Shown here: piece after piece, positions 1 to 6,988 of the stretch
Layout: every line of letters begins with the position of its first letter
Numbering within the stretch: the stretch's first letter is position 1
Assembly: GCA_947074265.1 (NCBI GenBank)
Contig: CAMTPD010000036.1
Location: 1 to 8,487, forward strand
Length of the DNA stretch: 8,487 nucleotides
Direction: 5' to 3'
DNA from: an uncultured Porphyromonadaceae bacterium
GTDB taxonomy: Bacteria; Bacteroidota; Bacteroidia; Bacteroidales; CAMTPD01
Made by a program: the position numbers and the translations under genes
The notes under the pieces: generated by a model
Seen by the model: only the letters and a program-made list of their open reading frames with translations
Database searches by the model: none
What the model was told of the DNA's origin: nothing

Positions 1-46
1 TACACCAGGACGTACACTCTTTCCCTACACGACGCTCTTCCGATCT
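1..46 (+). other. Illumina TruSeq i5-side adapter (non-genomic)
   Basis: Bases 14-46 match the 33-base TruSeq read 1 primer region, which ends in GCTCTTCCGATCT. Bases 6-13 are CAGGACGT, which I recognise as the TruSeq HT i5 index D507, and bases 1-5 (TACAC) match the end of the flow-cell segment that precedes the index. The order flow-cell end, index, primer site, insert is that of an intact dual-index library end. Read on the minus strand, it is what a read 2 would show on running through a short insert. Genomic sequence therefore starts at 47. The adapter and index identities are from memory, but the match is long and contiguous. Confidence 0.98.
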
Positions 47-498
47 AGTGCCAATTTGTGTGACGCGGCAGATGTGGAAGCAATCAAGTCGGCTACAGCT
101 TCAGCTTGCGAAAGGTCCATTTTGCCATTAAGGAAAGCACGTTGTGTAAACTCTCCGGCAGTGGCTAGTCTGCAACCTTGTTTGATAAGCATTTGCAGAA
201 TTTGTTGTTGAATGTATACTGAGCCGTGACAACTGATTTCTACCGTATCTTCGCCTGTAAAAGAATGAGGTGTACGAAAAACAGCTACAACGACATCATC
301 AATAGAGATATCTCCGTTGAAGATAGTACCATAACTTAGGGTGTAAGCTTTTTGCGTAAGTACACTTTTACCATCTTTGAATGGACGGTATATGTTGTTG
401 GTCATAGCAAAAGCTTCGGGGCCCGAAACACGGATTACGGCTACGCCGCCTGCTCCCGGTGCCGTGGAAATGGCACAAATTGTATCTTGATTGTTCAT
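47..498 (-). CDS. mnmE: tRNA modification GTPase MnmE, N-terminal part (cut by contig end)
   Basis: MnmE (TrmE) works with MnmG to install the carboxymethylaminomethyl group on wobble uridine 34 of certain tRNAs. The reading frame starts at ATG 498-496 with MNNQDTICAISTAPGAGG, the usual opening of the N-terminal folate-binding domain. It continues through SFTGEDTVEISCHG and GEFTQRAFLNGKMDLSQAEA, both highly conserved in the family, into the start of the helical domain. Only 150 complete native codons are present, against about 460 residues in full proteins, so the G domain and the C-terminal Cys motif are missing. Codon 151 takes its third base from the adapter. The next six codons (DRKSVV) and the stop at 25-27 are adapter sequence, not gene. 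A TAnnTTTG box lies just upstream, and cdd precedes it on the same strand. Confidence 0.95.
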
Positions 499-520
499 GT
501 TTCTGTTTTCTTTTGAAGTG

Positions 521-528
521 CAAAGTTA
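521..528 (-). promoter_or_regulatory. Bacteroidetes -7 promoter box for mnmE
   Basis: On the minus strand this reads TAACTTTG, an exact fit to the Bacteroidetes -7 consensus TAnnTTTG. It lies 22 bases before the mnmE start codon, implying a short leader. No clear -33 TTTG is present at the expected 19-21 base spacing. mnmE can therefore probably be transcribed separately from cdd, although read-through from cdd is also possible because I see no terminator between them. Confidence 0.55.
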
Positions 529-541
529 CAAAACAGTTTTG
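529..541 (-). repeat. Near-palindrome CAAAACaGTTTTG upstream of mnmE
   Basis: The arms CAAAAC and GTTTTG are exact inverted complements around one central base. On the minus strand the site directly abuts the upstream edge of the TAACTTTG promoter box, a usual place for a repressor operator. Twelve bases (AAAACAGTTTTG) recur exactly at 1045-1056, just upstream of cdd. An operator role is inference; short A/T-rich palindromes also arise by chance in such DNA. Confidence 0.3.
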
Positions 542-552
542 ATATTCCGGTT

Positions 553-1038
553 TTATGGTTGTGTGCTCCCAATATTGGCGTTGAAACCGAATGGTAACAA
601 GTCTGATGCACTGTTGAGGATGCATATTTCATGCTTTCCGGCAAGTAGTATTCGAAAAGGATGTTTTTGACGGTGTTCTACTTCTGCCAATATCTGTCGA
701 CAATTGCCACAAGGAGATATAAAATCGACGATATTATTGTCCGTTCCTGCAATTATTGCAAGGGTGGAGATTGCTACATCCGGATGTTGAGCTTTGGCAT
801 AATTGACTGTATTGGCTTCGGCACAGGATCCGGAAGGAAAGGCTATGTTTTCTTGATTTGATGCTTGAATAATTGTGTTATTGGCAAGCAAAACTGCGCA
901 TCCAACGTTGAAGCGAGAGTACGGTGCGTATGCATTTAACATCGCTTGGCGTGCAGCTTCGATCACTTGCATATCAGCAGAGTTTAACTCTTGATATGTA
1001 TAGGTTTTGAGTGTCGTTATTATTTTTAATTCTTTCAT
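553..1038 (-). CDS. cdd: Cytidine deaminase
   Basis: This enzyme hydrolytically deaminates cytidine and deoxycytidine to uridine and deoxyuridine in pyrimidine salvage, in the cytoplasm. The 161-residue protein has the full cytidine deaminase signature. C72-A73-E74 supplies one zinc ligand and the catalytic Glu, and P109-C110-G-N-C113 supplies the other two ligands. The three-cysteine zinc site is that of the small homotetrameric class. N61 and E63 in SNQEN match the ribose-binding NxE motif, and the C-terminal LLPFGF matches the family ending. It starts at ATG 1038-1036 and ends with TAA at 555-553. The gap to mnmE is 54 bases on the same strand. A weak promoter match (TGTTTTTG, minus strand of 1043-1050) lies only a few bases from the start. 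It is divergent from the unknown gene at 1181. Confidence 0.95.
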   Translation of the reverse strand: MKELKIITTLKTYTYQELNSADMQVIEAARQAMLNAYAPYSRFNVGCAVLLANNTIIQASNQENIAFPSGSCAEANTVNYAKAQHPDVAISTLAIIAGTDNNIVDFISPCGNCRQILAEVEHRQKHPFRILLAGKHEICILNSASDLLPFGFNANIGSTQP

Positions 1039-1042
1039 ATCT

Positions 1043-1056
1043 CAAAAACAGTTTTG
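1043..1056 (-). repeat. Second copy of the AAAACAGTTTTG near-palindrome, upstream of cdd
   Basis: CAAAAACAGTTTTG shares 12 consecutive bases with the site at 530-541 in the same orientation relative to the downstream gene, but has one extra A in the left arm. It lies 5-18 bases upstream of the cdd start codon and overlaps the only candidate -7 box, TGttTTTG, which departs from consensus at one fixed base. A shared regulator of cdd and mnmE is possible but unproven. Confidence 0.25.
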
Positions 1057-1180
1057 TGCGTTGATTTTCTGTTCGTTGCTTAAATTCTTTGTTTGTTTTA
1101 ACAGCAATGCGTATGTGATGGTGCGAAATAATAAAATTCTTTGATTAAATTGCGCAAAATATGTTTTGAATAAAAGTATT

Positions 1181-2680
1181 ATGGCAAAATCGTTTAAAAA
1201 TACACTAATCACCATGAATGAATGGATGGCATTTCATCCATTTGATAAGCCCGAAGCAGAAGAGTTTGAATACTTGCGTGTGGCTCAGCAAATTTGTAAA
1301 AAGCTAACAAAAACGATTCCTGAAGATCAAATGCCATACGAAACAATGAAAGCCTTGTCGCTTATGATGACGGCTTATCTTGAAGATGTTGTTTCCGGTT
1401 ATGGACTTTGGGCAGCTTTCAGACGTATGCATCAGACCATGTATGGACGTTTACTTCCTTTTGTTGATGTAGATACAACTGAATATATAGAGGATGAAAT
1501 AAATCCGGAAGATGTGCAGGTTTTGGTTTGGATGGTTCTTCAACACAATGCGGCTGCTCATGCCATTGTTCATCCGAGAGGTTTTGCGGTAGAAGGCGTG
1601 TCTGAGGTTGTTTATGAAGTGTTGTTCGAGGCTTTTGAAACAGTTCCGGTCAATGAAAAGCTTGGCGAATTCTATCGTGAAGCAGATATTTATGAAGATT
1701 TCTTTGAATTCAGAAATGTATATAAGATATTTTTCAGTACATCTTATTTGTTTTTAGGTGCTGGTATGGGTATGGTGTATGCAACGCTCGATTCGTTGCG
1801 TCGATCAAATGCATCGGAGCAATTTGCGTACAGCGTACTTGAAAATATTCACTTTGAAAACGTGTTGGGACCACTGTCGATGTTTGCTCATGAATACTGG
1901 GCAGAACTGATTGCAGATATGCCAACCGAATCGACAATGCTAAAAGAGGTTGTATATCACAAGCCTGCTTTGTTTGAATATACCGGTAAAGATGAACACG
2001 CTTATCAGTTTAAACTATGGAATTCTGACGAAGTGTTTAATGTTGCTATCGATTCGTTTGATTTGAATGAAAAGGCAACAGAAGAACATCTGGTTTTGAC
2101 ACAGCTTGTTCGATTTAATGGTGTTTGGAATATCAATGGTGCTGTGGCGTACATTCCGAAAGAAGAAGCAGATAAATCACCGATGGCTCAAGAGGCGCAA
2201 GCTAAGGTCGAGTCTAAAGAAACATACGAACGTATGCTGAAAGCAAATGATGGTTCTGCAATAGCATATATTGGCGAGGCTTCGGATTTGCAGGAGTTTC
2301 TAGGTAAAGTGTTTGTTGATTTACCACAACAAAAGCTGCCGAAAGATGTAAATGAAGATGCTTGCTTTGTAGTATATGCAACTCCTGAAATCGGAATTAC
2401 CTTTGTGCCACAGTTGGCTCGGATGCTAAAAAGCTCGGATAATCCGTTTTATGATGAGGCTTTTGCCGAGAATAACGCGATGTCTGTGATTGCGAGTAAA
2501 GGATATTGTGGGAAAGAACTTTTGCATTACATCATTGAAAACAAGATGCTTCCCGATGCGATGCTAAATCCAATCCATGGAAAAGAGGCGGCTAAAGCAT
2601 TGGTGCAAACAAATATAGATTTTATAGCTCGTTTCTTTTTGCAACAAGACTATACGGGAAATGATTATTTGCATGCATAA
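1181..2680 (+). CDS. Protein of unknown function, DUF3843-like
   Basis: The protein has 499 residues from ATG 1181. The frame is open upstream to a TTG at 1166, but that codon overlaps a plausible promoter stretch (TTTG 1140-1143, then TAtgTTTT 1160-1167), so I take the ATG. A second ATG at 1214 (MNEWMAFHPF) is a possible later start. From memory it resembles DUF3843, a Bacteroidetes family with no assigned function. The matching blocks are a start like W-x-x-x-HP, EDVVSGYGLW near residues 68-77, YGRLLPF at 88-94, DEINPEDVQVLVW at 105-117, and a C-terminal part with NPFYDEAFAE, MLPDA and a final DFIARFF. There is no signal peptide and no convincing membrane span; the hydrophobic FFSTSYLFLGAGMG near 184-197 is too short. 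It is acidic and probably cytoplasmic. It is divergent from cdd and followed by a hairpin terminator, so it is probably transcribed alone. I assign no function. Confidence 0.8.
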   Translation: MAKSFKNTLITMNEWMAFHPFDKPEAEEFEYLRVAQQICKKLTKTIPEDQMPYETMKALSLMMTAYLEDVVSGYGLWAAFRRMHQTMYGRLLPFVDVDTTEYIEDEINPEDVQVLVWMVLQHNAAAHAIVHPRGFAVEGVSEVVYEVLFEAFETVPVNEKLGEFYREADIYEDFFEFRNVYKIFFSTSYLFLGAGMGMVYATLDSLRRSNASEQFAYSVLENIHFENVLGPLSMFAHEYWAELIADMPTESTMLKEVVYHKPALFEYTGKDEHAYQFKLWNSDEVFNVAIDSFDLNEKATEEHLVLTQLVRFNGVWNINGAVAYIPKEEADKSPMAQEAQAKVESKETYERMLKANDGSAIAYIGEASDLQEFLGKVFVDLPQQKLPKDVNEDACFVVYATPEIGITFVPQLARMLKSSDNPFYDEAFAENNAMSVIASKGYCGKELLHYIIENKMLPDAMLNPIHGKEAAKALVQTNIDFIARFFLQQDYTGNDYLHA

Positions 2681-2702
2681 GTATTAAATAAAATAATAAA
2701 AA

Positions 2703-2745
2703 GAAAGAGATACATGGCTATGTGCGATGTGTCTCTTTTCTTTTT
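2703..2745 (+). terminator. Rho-independent terminator after the unknown gene
   Basis: The arms AAAGAGATACAT (2704-2715) and ATGTGTCTCTTT (2727-2738) pair over 12 bases with one G-U wobble, around an 11-base loop. A U-rich tail, TCTTTTT, follows. It begins about 23 bases after the stop codon at 2680. The tail runs straight into the next promoter box at 2747. Confidence 0.8.
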
Positions 2746-2746
2746 A

Positions 2747-2754
2747 TATCTTTG
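2747..2754 (+). promoter_or_regulatory. -7 promoter box for the glucosaminidase gene
   Basis: TATCTTTG fits the Bacteroidetes -7 consensus TAnnTTTG exactly. It lies 29 bases before the ATG at 2784, so the leader would be about 20-25 bases. No good -33 TTTG is seen; that region is inside the hairpin of the preceding terminator. The position argues against the TTG at 2766 as the start codon, since the leader would then be only a few bases. Confidence 0.6.
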
Positions 2755-2783
2755 CGTAAGTATAATTGTATAGCCTTGTAAGA

Positions 2784-3692
2784 ATGAAGACTATTCGACC
2801 TTTAATAATTGCAATATCCTTTCTGGTGTTGGCATGCGGGATGCAAGCCCAACGCCGAAACTCTTCCTATGTAATCTATATTGAGCAATACAAGCATCTG
2901 GCTGTAAAGCACATGAAGAAGTATAAGATTCCGGCTAGTATCACAATGGCGCAGGGACTTCTCGAATCTGGTGCGGGTAATAGTACACTGGCTCGTAAAA
3001 GTAACAATCACTTTGGGATTAAATGTCATACCGACTGGAAAGGCGGGCGCGTATATCATGATGATGATTACCGAGACGAATGCTTTAGAAAATACAGGCA
3101 TGTGGAAGAGTCGTATGAAGACCATTCGAAGTTTATAGCACTACGTTCGCGTTATGCGGTACTATTTGATTTGCATGTTCGTGATTACAAAGGATGGGCT
3201 AGAGGATTGCAAAAGTGTGGTTATGCAACAGATAAAGCTTATGCTAATAAGTTGATAAAACTAATCGAAGACTACGACTTATATAAACTTGACTCGGGCA
3301 AAGGTCTTGAGCCTCCAAAGAAAATGGATAATGGGGGAGTGAATGTTCCGATGCGTCAAGTGTATAAATGGAAGGGCTTGCTATACGTTGCAGCGCAACG
3401 AGGTGAAACGTATGAGGACATTGCTCGAGAGTTGGGCTTTAAAGCAAAAGAACTATGTAAGTATAATGAAGTGCCTGGTTCAGACTTTCCACTGAGTAAA
3501 GGTGATATCGTATATCTGCAAAAGAAAAAGAAGAAAGCAGATAAGCCAAATTTCGAACACGTTGTCGAAGTGGGCGAGTCTATGCATAGTATATCTCAGC
3601 GTTTTGGTATAGAGATGAAGTCTCTTTATAAAATGAATAAAAAGGATCTTGAATATATTCCTGAAGAAGGCGACGTTTTGCGTTTGCGTTAA
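2784..3692 (+). CDS. Secreted N-acetylglucosaminidase with two LysM domains
   Basis: This is a peptidoglycan hydrolase of 302 residues that should cleave glycan strands outside the cytoplasmic membrane. Residues 1-23 form a signal peptide: a basic start, a hydrophobic stretch (PLIIAISFLVLA), then CGMQAQ. Cys18 fits the loose lipoprotein pattern (LVLAC), but cleavage after MQA by signal peptidase I is also possible. Residues about 31-170 are a FlgJ-type glucosaminidase domain (PF01832 family), with the expected catalytic Glu61 in LLESGAGNS, the following NNHFGIKC, and the late CGYATDKAYANKLI motif. Two LysM peptidoglycan-binding modules follow at about 200-245 and 258-301, joined by a lysine-rich linker with KKKKK at 247-251. 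I chose the ATG at 2784 because it opens directly on the signal peptide; the TTG at 2766 adds six residues that spoil it. The purM promoter overlaps its 3' end. Confidence 0.9.
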   Translation: MKTIRPLIIAISFLVLACGMQAQRRNSSYVIYIEQYKHLAVKHMKKYKIPASITMAQGLLESGAGNSTLARKSNNHFGIKCHTDWKGGRVYHDDDYRDECFRKYRHVEESYEDHSKFIALRSRYAVLFDLHVRDYKGWARGLQKCGYATDKAYANKLIKLIEDYDLYKLDSGKGLEPPKKMDNGGVNVPMRQVYKWKGLLYVAAQRGETYEDIARELGFKAKELCKYNEVPGSDFPLSKGDIVYLQKKKKKADKPNFEHVVEVGESMHSISQRFGIEMKSLYKMNKKDLEYIPEEGDVLRLR

Positions 3693-3714
3693 CAAGGGAA
3701 ATTGTGTAATTTTG
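3683..3714 (+). promoter_or_regulatory. Promoter for the purM-prfA-pyrF run
   Basis: TTTG at 3683-3686 (-33 box) and TAATTTTG at 3707-3714 (-7 box) are both exact Bacteroidetes consensus matches separated by 20 bases, the optimal spacing. The -33 box is inside the last codons of the glucosaminidase gene. Transcription should start near 3720, giving a leader of under 20 bases before purM. This is the best promoter in the window. Confidence 0.75.
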
Positions 3715-3737
3715 CATCTCAAACAAATCTATAAATA

Positions 3738-4904
3738 ATGAGCGATCAACGTTATAACCTGCGCGGAGTATCTGCGTCGAAAGAGGATGTTCATAACGCC
3801 ATTAAGAACATTGACAAAGGAATTTTTCCACAAGCGTTTTGTAAAATCATTCCTGATATCCTAGGGGGTGATCCCGAGTATTGCAACATCATGCATGCCG
3901 ATGGTGCGGGTACAAAGTCTTCATTGGCTTACATGTACTGGAAAGAAACCGGAGATCTTTCTGTATGGAAAGGTATCGCGCAAGATGCGTTAATCATGAA
4001 CATCGACGACCTGTTGTGTGTAGGTGCGGTGGATAACATTCTTGTTTCTTCTACAATCGGACGTAACAAGTTGTTGATTCCGGGTGATGTGATTTCTGCT
4101 ATCATCAATGGAACAGACGAATTGCTCGAAGAGCTAAGAAGCATGGGTGTGAATGCTTATGCTACAGGTGGTGAAACTGCCGATGTTGGCGACCTTGTGA
4201 GAACTATCATCGTAGATAGTACGGTAACTTGCCGTATGAAGCGCGCTGATGTGATCTCGAATCATAAGATTCAAGGCGGTGATGTGATTGTAGGTCTTTC
4301 ATCATATGGTCAAGCAACCTATGAAAAAGAGTACAATGGTGGTATGGGTAGTAATGGTCTTACTTCTGCTCGTCACGATGTGTTTGCAAAATATTTGGCC
4401 GAAAAATATCCTGAAAGTTACGATGCTTCAGTTCCTTCAGATCTAGTGTATTCGGGTGGTTTAAAACTAACTGACGCTGTTGAAGGTCTTGGTATTGATG
4501 CCGGTAAATTGGTGCTTTCTCCTACGAGAACATATGCTCCGGTTGTGAAACAACTTCTAGATAAACTTCGTCCTGTAATTCACGGTATGGTTCACTGCTC
4601 GGGTGGTGCACAAACAAAAGTGTTGCACTTTGTAGAAAACGTGAAGATTACAAAAAACAACTTGTTCCCAGTACCTCCATTGTTTAAGATTATTCAAGAA
4701 CAATCTGGTACCGACTGGAAAGAAATGTACAAAGTGTTTAATATGGGACATCGTCTTGAGGTATATCTTCCGGCAGAACATGCAGAGGAAGTTATTGCTA
4801 TTTCGAAATCATTCGGAATCGATGCTCAGATTGTGGGCTTTGTAGAGGCTTCTGATAAAAAAGAACTTGTTATTGAAAGCGAATTTGGTCGCTTTGAATA
4901 TTGA
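3738..4904 (+). CDS. purM: Phosphoribosylformylglycinamidine cyclo-ligase (AIR synthetase)
   Basis: PurM uses ATP to close the imidazole ring of formylglycinamidine ribonucleotide, giving aminoimidazole ribonucleotide, in de novo purine synthesis. The 388-residue protein carries the PurM landmarks in order: DGAGTKS at 55-61, MNIDDLLCVGA at 87-97 (corresponding to the N-D-L-x-x-x-GA block), GGETADVGD at 144-152, and a glycine-rich GGMGSNGLTSAR at 201-212. HCSGGAQTK later corresponds to the H-x-x-GGG region. It is longer than the E. coli enzyme (345 residues) and divergent in the C-terminal half, which I recall as normal for Bacteroidetes. ATG 3738 sits a short distance after a consensus promoter. 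prfA starts 48 bases after its TGA, and no terminator intervenes. No other purine gene is in the window. Confidence 0.9.
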   Translation: MSDQRYNLRGVSASKEDVHNAIKNIDKGIFPQAFCKIIPDILGGDPEYCNIMHADGAGTKSSLAYMYWKETGDLSVWKGIAQDALIMNIDDLLCVGAVDNILVSSTIGRNKLLIPGDVISAIINGTDELLEELRSMGVNAYATGGETADVGDLVRTIIVDSTVTCRMKRADVISNHKIQGGDVIVGLSSYGQATYEKEYNGGMGSNGLTSARHDVFAKYLAEKYPESYDASVPSDLVYSGGLKLTDAVEGLGIDAGKLVLSPTRTYAPVVKQLLDKLRPVIHGMVHCSGGAQTKVLHFVENVKITKNNLFPVPPLFKIIQEQSGTDWKEMYKVFNMGHRLEVYLPAEHAEEVIAISKSFGIDAQIVGFVEASDKKELVIESEFGRFEY

Positions 4905-4914
4905 TATAAAGAAT

Positions 4915-4930
4915 TCCGCTTTTAAGCGGA
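4915..4930 (+). repeat. Small hairpin in the purM-prfA gap
   Basis: TCCGCT (4915-4920) and AGCGGA (4925-4930) are perfect complements around a four-base TTTA loop. The innermost T and A can also pair, leaving two bases. No T-run follows on either strand, so it is not a typical terminator. It ends five bases before an AGGAG sequence, so it may affect mRNA processing or access of ribosomes to prfA, but this is inference. Confidence 0.45.
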
Positions 4931-4934
4931 CATG

Positions 4935-4939
4935 AGGAG
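4935..4939 (+). promoter_or_regulatory. Possible Shine-Dalgarno site for prfA
   Basis: AGGAG lies 13 bases before the prfA ATG, longer than ideal spacing. It stands out because the other genes here lack such a site, as is usual in Bacteroidetes. It is also codon 2 and part of codon 3 of a tiny frame, ATG 4932 to TAA 4952, whose stop directly abuts the prfA ATG. Confidence 0.35.
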
Positions 4940-4952
4940 AATATTACGATAA

Positions 4953-6038
4953 ATGGCAGAAAATAAATTACTTGATAAACTCGACGGGCTTTCGAGTCGC
5001 TTTGAAGAGGTGCAAACGCTGATTACAGACCCATCTGTGATCTCTGATATGAAACGCTTTGTGAAGCTAAACAAAGAGTATCATGATTTGGAATTGATTA
5101 TTGGCGCGCGCGACGAGTATAAGCGCATTTTACAAGGAATTGAAGAGGCTAGAATGATTCTGGATACAGAAAATGATGCTGATCTTCGTGAACTTGCAAA
5201 AGAGGAGTTAGATACTTGTCAGGCTCGAGTGCCCGAGTTGGAGGAGGAAATCAAGTTGCTTCTTGTACCTGCCGATCCACAAGATAGCAAAAATGCTATC
5301 GTAGAGATTCGTGGAGGTACCGGAGGTGATGAGGCAGCTATATTTGCCGGCGATTTGTATCGTATGTACGTTAAGTACTGCGAAACAAAAGGATGGAAGG
5401 TATCTGTTTCAAATGTGAATGAAGGAACTTCCGGCGGTTTCAAAGAAGTTGTTTTTGAAGTGTCTGGCGAAAATGTATATGGAACTTTGAAGTATGAGTC
5501 GGGTGTGCATCGTGTGCAACGCGTGCCACAAACTGAAACACAAGGTCGTGTACATACATCTGCTGCAACTGTAGCGGTATTACCAGAGGCGGATGAATTT
5601 GATGTAGAAGTGAAAGAAAGTGATATCCGTGTAGATACATTCTGTTCGTCCGGTGCGGGTGGTCAGTCGGTAAATACGACATATTCAGCTATTCGTTTGG
5701 TGCACATTCCTACAGGGGTGACCGTACAATGCCAAGATCAGAAGTCGCAGCTTAAGAACAAAGCTAAAGCGATGATCGAGCTTCGTTCGCGTATCTATAA
5801 TATGGAATATCAAAAGTATCTGGATGAGATCGCTTCGAAACGTAAAACAATGGTTTCTACCGGTGATAGATCTGCGAAGATTCGTACCTACAATTATCCG
5901 CAAGGACGTGTTACGGATCACCGTATCAATCTAACGATGTATAACTTGTCTGCTATTATGGACGTCGAGATACAGGGTATTATTGATCAGCTTATTGTAG
6001 CTGAAAATGCCGAACGACTAAAAGAGTCGGAACTATAG
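4953..6038 (+). CDS. prfA: Peptide chain release factor 1
   Basis: RF1 reads stop codons UAA and UAG in the ribosomal A site and triggers release of the finished peptide. The 361-residue length is normal. The stop-codon reading tripeptide P-x-T is PQT at 192-194 within [17 protein letters not shown]. The catalytic GGQ is at 236-238 in [12 protein letters not shown], whose Gln is normally methylated by Prm[12 protein letters not shown] at 121-131 is another family hallmark. P-x-T rather than SPF at this site separates it from RF2. Residues after GGQ read SVNTT where E. coli has HVNTT, which I believe is common in this phylum. It lies 48 bases after purM and 63 before pyrF, probably in one transcript. 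ATG 4953 matches the family N-terminus (coiled-coil region of domain 1). Confidence 0.97.
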   Translation: MAENKLLDKLDGLSSRFEEVQTLITDPSVISDMKRFVKLNKEYHDLELIIGARDEYKRILQGIEEARMILDTENDADLRELAKEELDTCQARVPELEEEIKLLLVPADPQDSKNAIVEIRGGTGGDEAAIFAGDLYRMYVKYCETKGWKVSVSNVNEGTSGGFKEVVFEVSGENVYGTLKYESGVHRVQRVPQTETQGRVHTSAATVAVLPEADEFDVEVKESDIRVDTFCSSGAGGQSVNTTYSAIRLVHIPTGVTVQCQDQKSQLKNKAKAMIELRSRIYNMEYQKYLDEIASKRKTMVSTGDRSAKIRTYNYPQGRVTDHRINLTMYNLSAIMDVEIQGIIDQLIVAENAERLKESEL

Positions 6039-6101
6039 AAGCCTTTGATTGGCTCCCGATTATGTATTTTATTTTTTGAATCTATTTAATTATACGATAA
6101 A

Positions 6102-6932
6102 ATGAATAAGCAGCAGTTATTTGAGAATATTAAAAAGAAACAATCGTTCCTTTGCGTAGGACTAGACACAGATGTTAAAAAGATCCCACAACACTTGTTG
6201 AATGAAGAGGATCCAATCTTTGCATTCAATAAGGAAATTATTGATGCTACTACCGATTACTGTGTGGCTTATAAACCAAACCTTGCTTTCTACGAGAGCT
6301 TAGGTGTAAAGGGAATGATCTCTTTCGAAAAGACTGTAGATTATATTCGCACAAACTATCCTGATCAGTTTATCATCGCTGATGCTAAGCGTGGTGATAT
6401 TGGTAACACTTCAGAAATGTACGCGCGCTCTTTCTTTGATCATATGGATCTTGATGCTGTAACAGTAGCTCCTTATATGGGTGAAGATAGCGTAAAACCA
6501 TTCCTTATTTATCCTGAAAAATGGGTGATCCTTTTGGCTTTGACTTCAAACAAAGGATCTAAGGATTTCCAATTTATGGAAGATAAAGACGGTGAGCGTT
6601 TGTTTGAAAAGGTTCTTAAAACGTCTCAAACTTGGGCTTCTGACGATCAATTGATGTTTGTTGTTGGTGCAACTCAAGGAAAAATGTTTTTAGATATCCG
6701 TAAGCATGCTTCAAATCACTTCTTGCTTGTTCCGGGTGTTGGTGCACAAGGTGGTAGCTTGAAAGAGGTTGCAGAATATGGAATGAATGATACTTGCGGT
6801 TTGTTGGTAAACTCTTCTCGTGCGATTATCTATGCTGATACAACAGAGAAATTTGCAGAAGTTGCTCGTGTTGAAGCAGAGAAAGTTCAAAAAGAAATGG
6901 CTCAATACCTTGCTGAGAAAGGTCTTATTTAA
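6102..6932 (+). CDS. pyrF: Orotidine 5'-phosphate decarboxylase (type 2)
   Basis: PyrF decarboxylates orotidine monophosphate to UMP, the last step of de novo UMP synthesis. The 276-residue protein is of the longer type 2 subfamily. The active-site block is [10 protein letters not shown] at 94-103, with the catalytic Asp94, Lys96 and Asp99. GLDTD at 20-24, AYKPN at 56-60, PGVGAQGG at 211-218 and NSSRAI at 237-242 complete the phosphate- and base-binding shell of the TIM barrel. ATG 6102 matches the family start. A weak promoter-like stretch lies before it (TTTG 6044-6047, then TA at 6070-6071 with TTTT), 22 bases apart and off consensus, so read-through from prfA is the more likely source. 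A strong terminator at 7027-7079 closes the run. Pairing pyrF with purM on one transcript would link pyrimidine and purine supply. Confidence 0.96.
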   Translation: MNKQQLFENIKKKQSFLCVGLDTDVKKIPQHLLNEEDPIFAFNKEIIDATTDYCVAYKPNLAFYESLGVKGMISFEKTVDYIRTNYPDQFIIADAKRGDIGNTSEMYARSFFDHMDLDAVTVAPYMGEDSVKPFLIYPEKWVILLALTSNKGSKDFQFMEDKDGERLFEKVLKTSQTWASDDQLMFVVGATQGKMFLDIRKHASNHFLLVPGVGAQGGSLKEVAEYGMNDTCGLLVNSSRAIIYADTTEKFAEVARVEAEKVQKEMAQYLAEKGLI

Positions 6933-6988
6933 TAAATGAAACTTTAATTGAGTTGCGAATAATAGCAATCTGGAAAAGTCAGTTATTA

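Noticed and set aside
368..861. Open frames overlapping mnmE and cdd (minus 368-625, plus 661-861)
   Set aside because: Both overlap well-supported genes in other frames and encode no recognisable domain.
1166..1180. TTG start for the unknown gene
   Set aside because: It overlaps the promoter-like TAtgTTTT stretch, and an ATG follows five codons later.
2766..2783. TTG start for the glucosaminidase gene
   Set aside because: It adds six residues before a clean signal peptide and would lie only a few bases after the expected transcription start.
4915..4930. Hairpin as a terminator between purM and prfA
   Set aside because: No T-run follows on either strand, and prfA has no consensus promoter of its own after it.
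6040..6054. AGCC/GGCT hairpin between prfA and pyrF as a terminator
   Set aside because: It has only four pairs, and no T-run follows closely enough.
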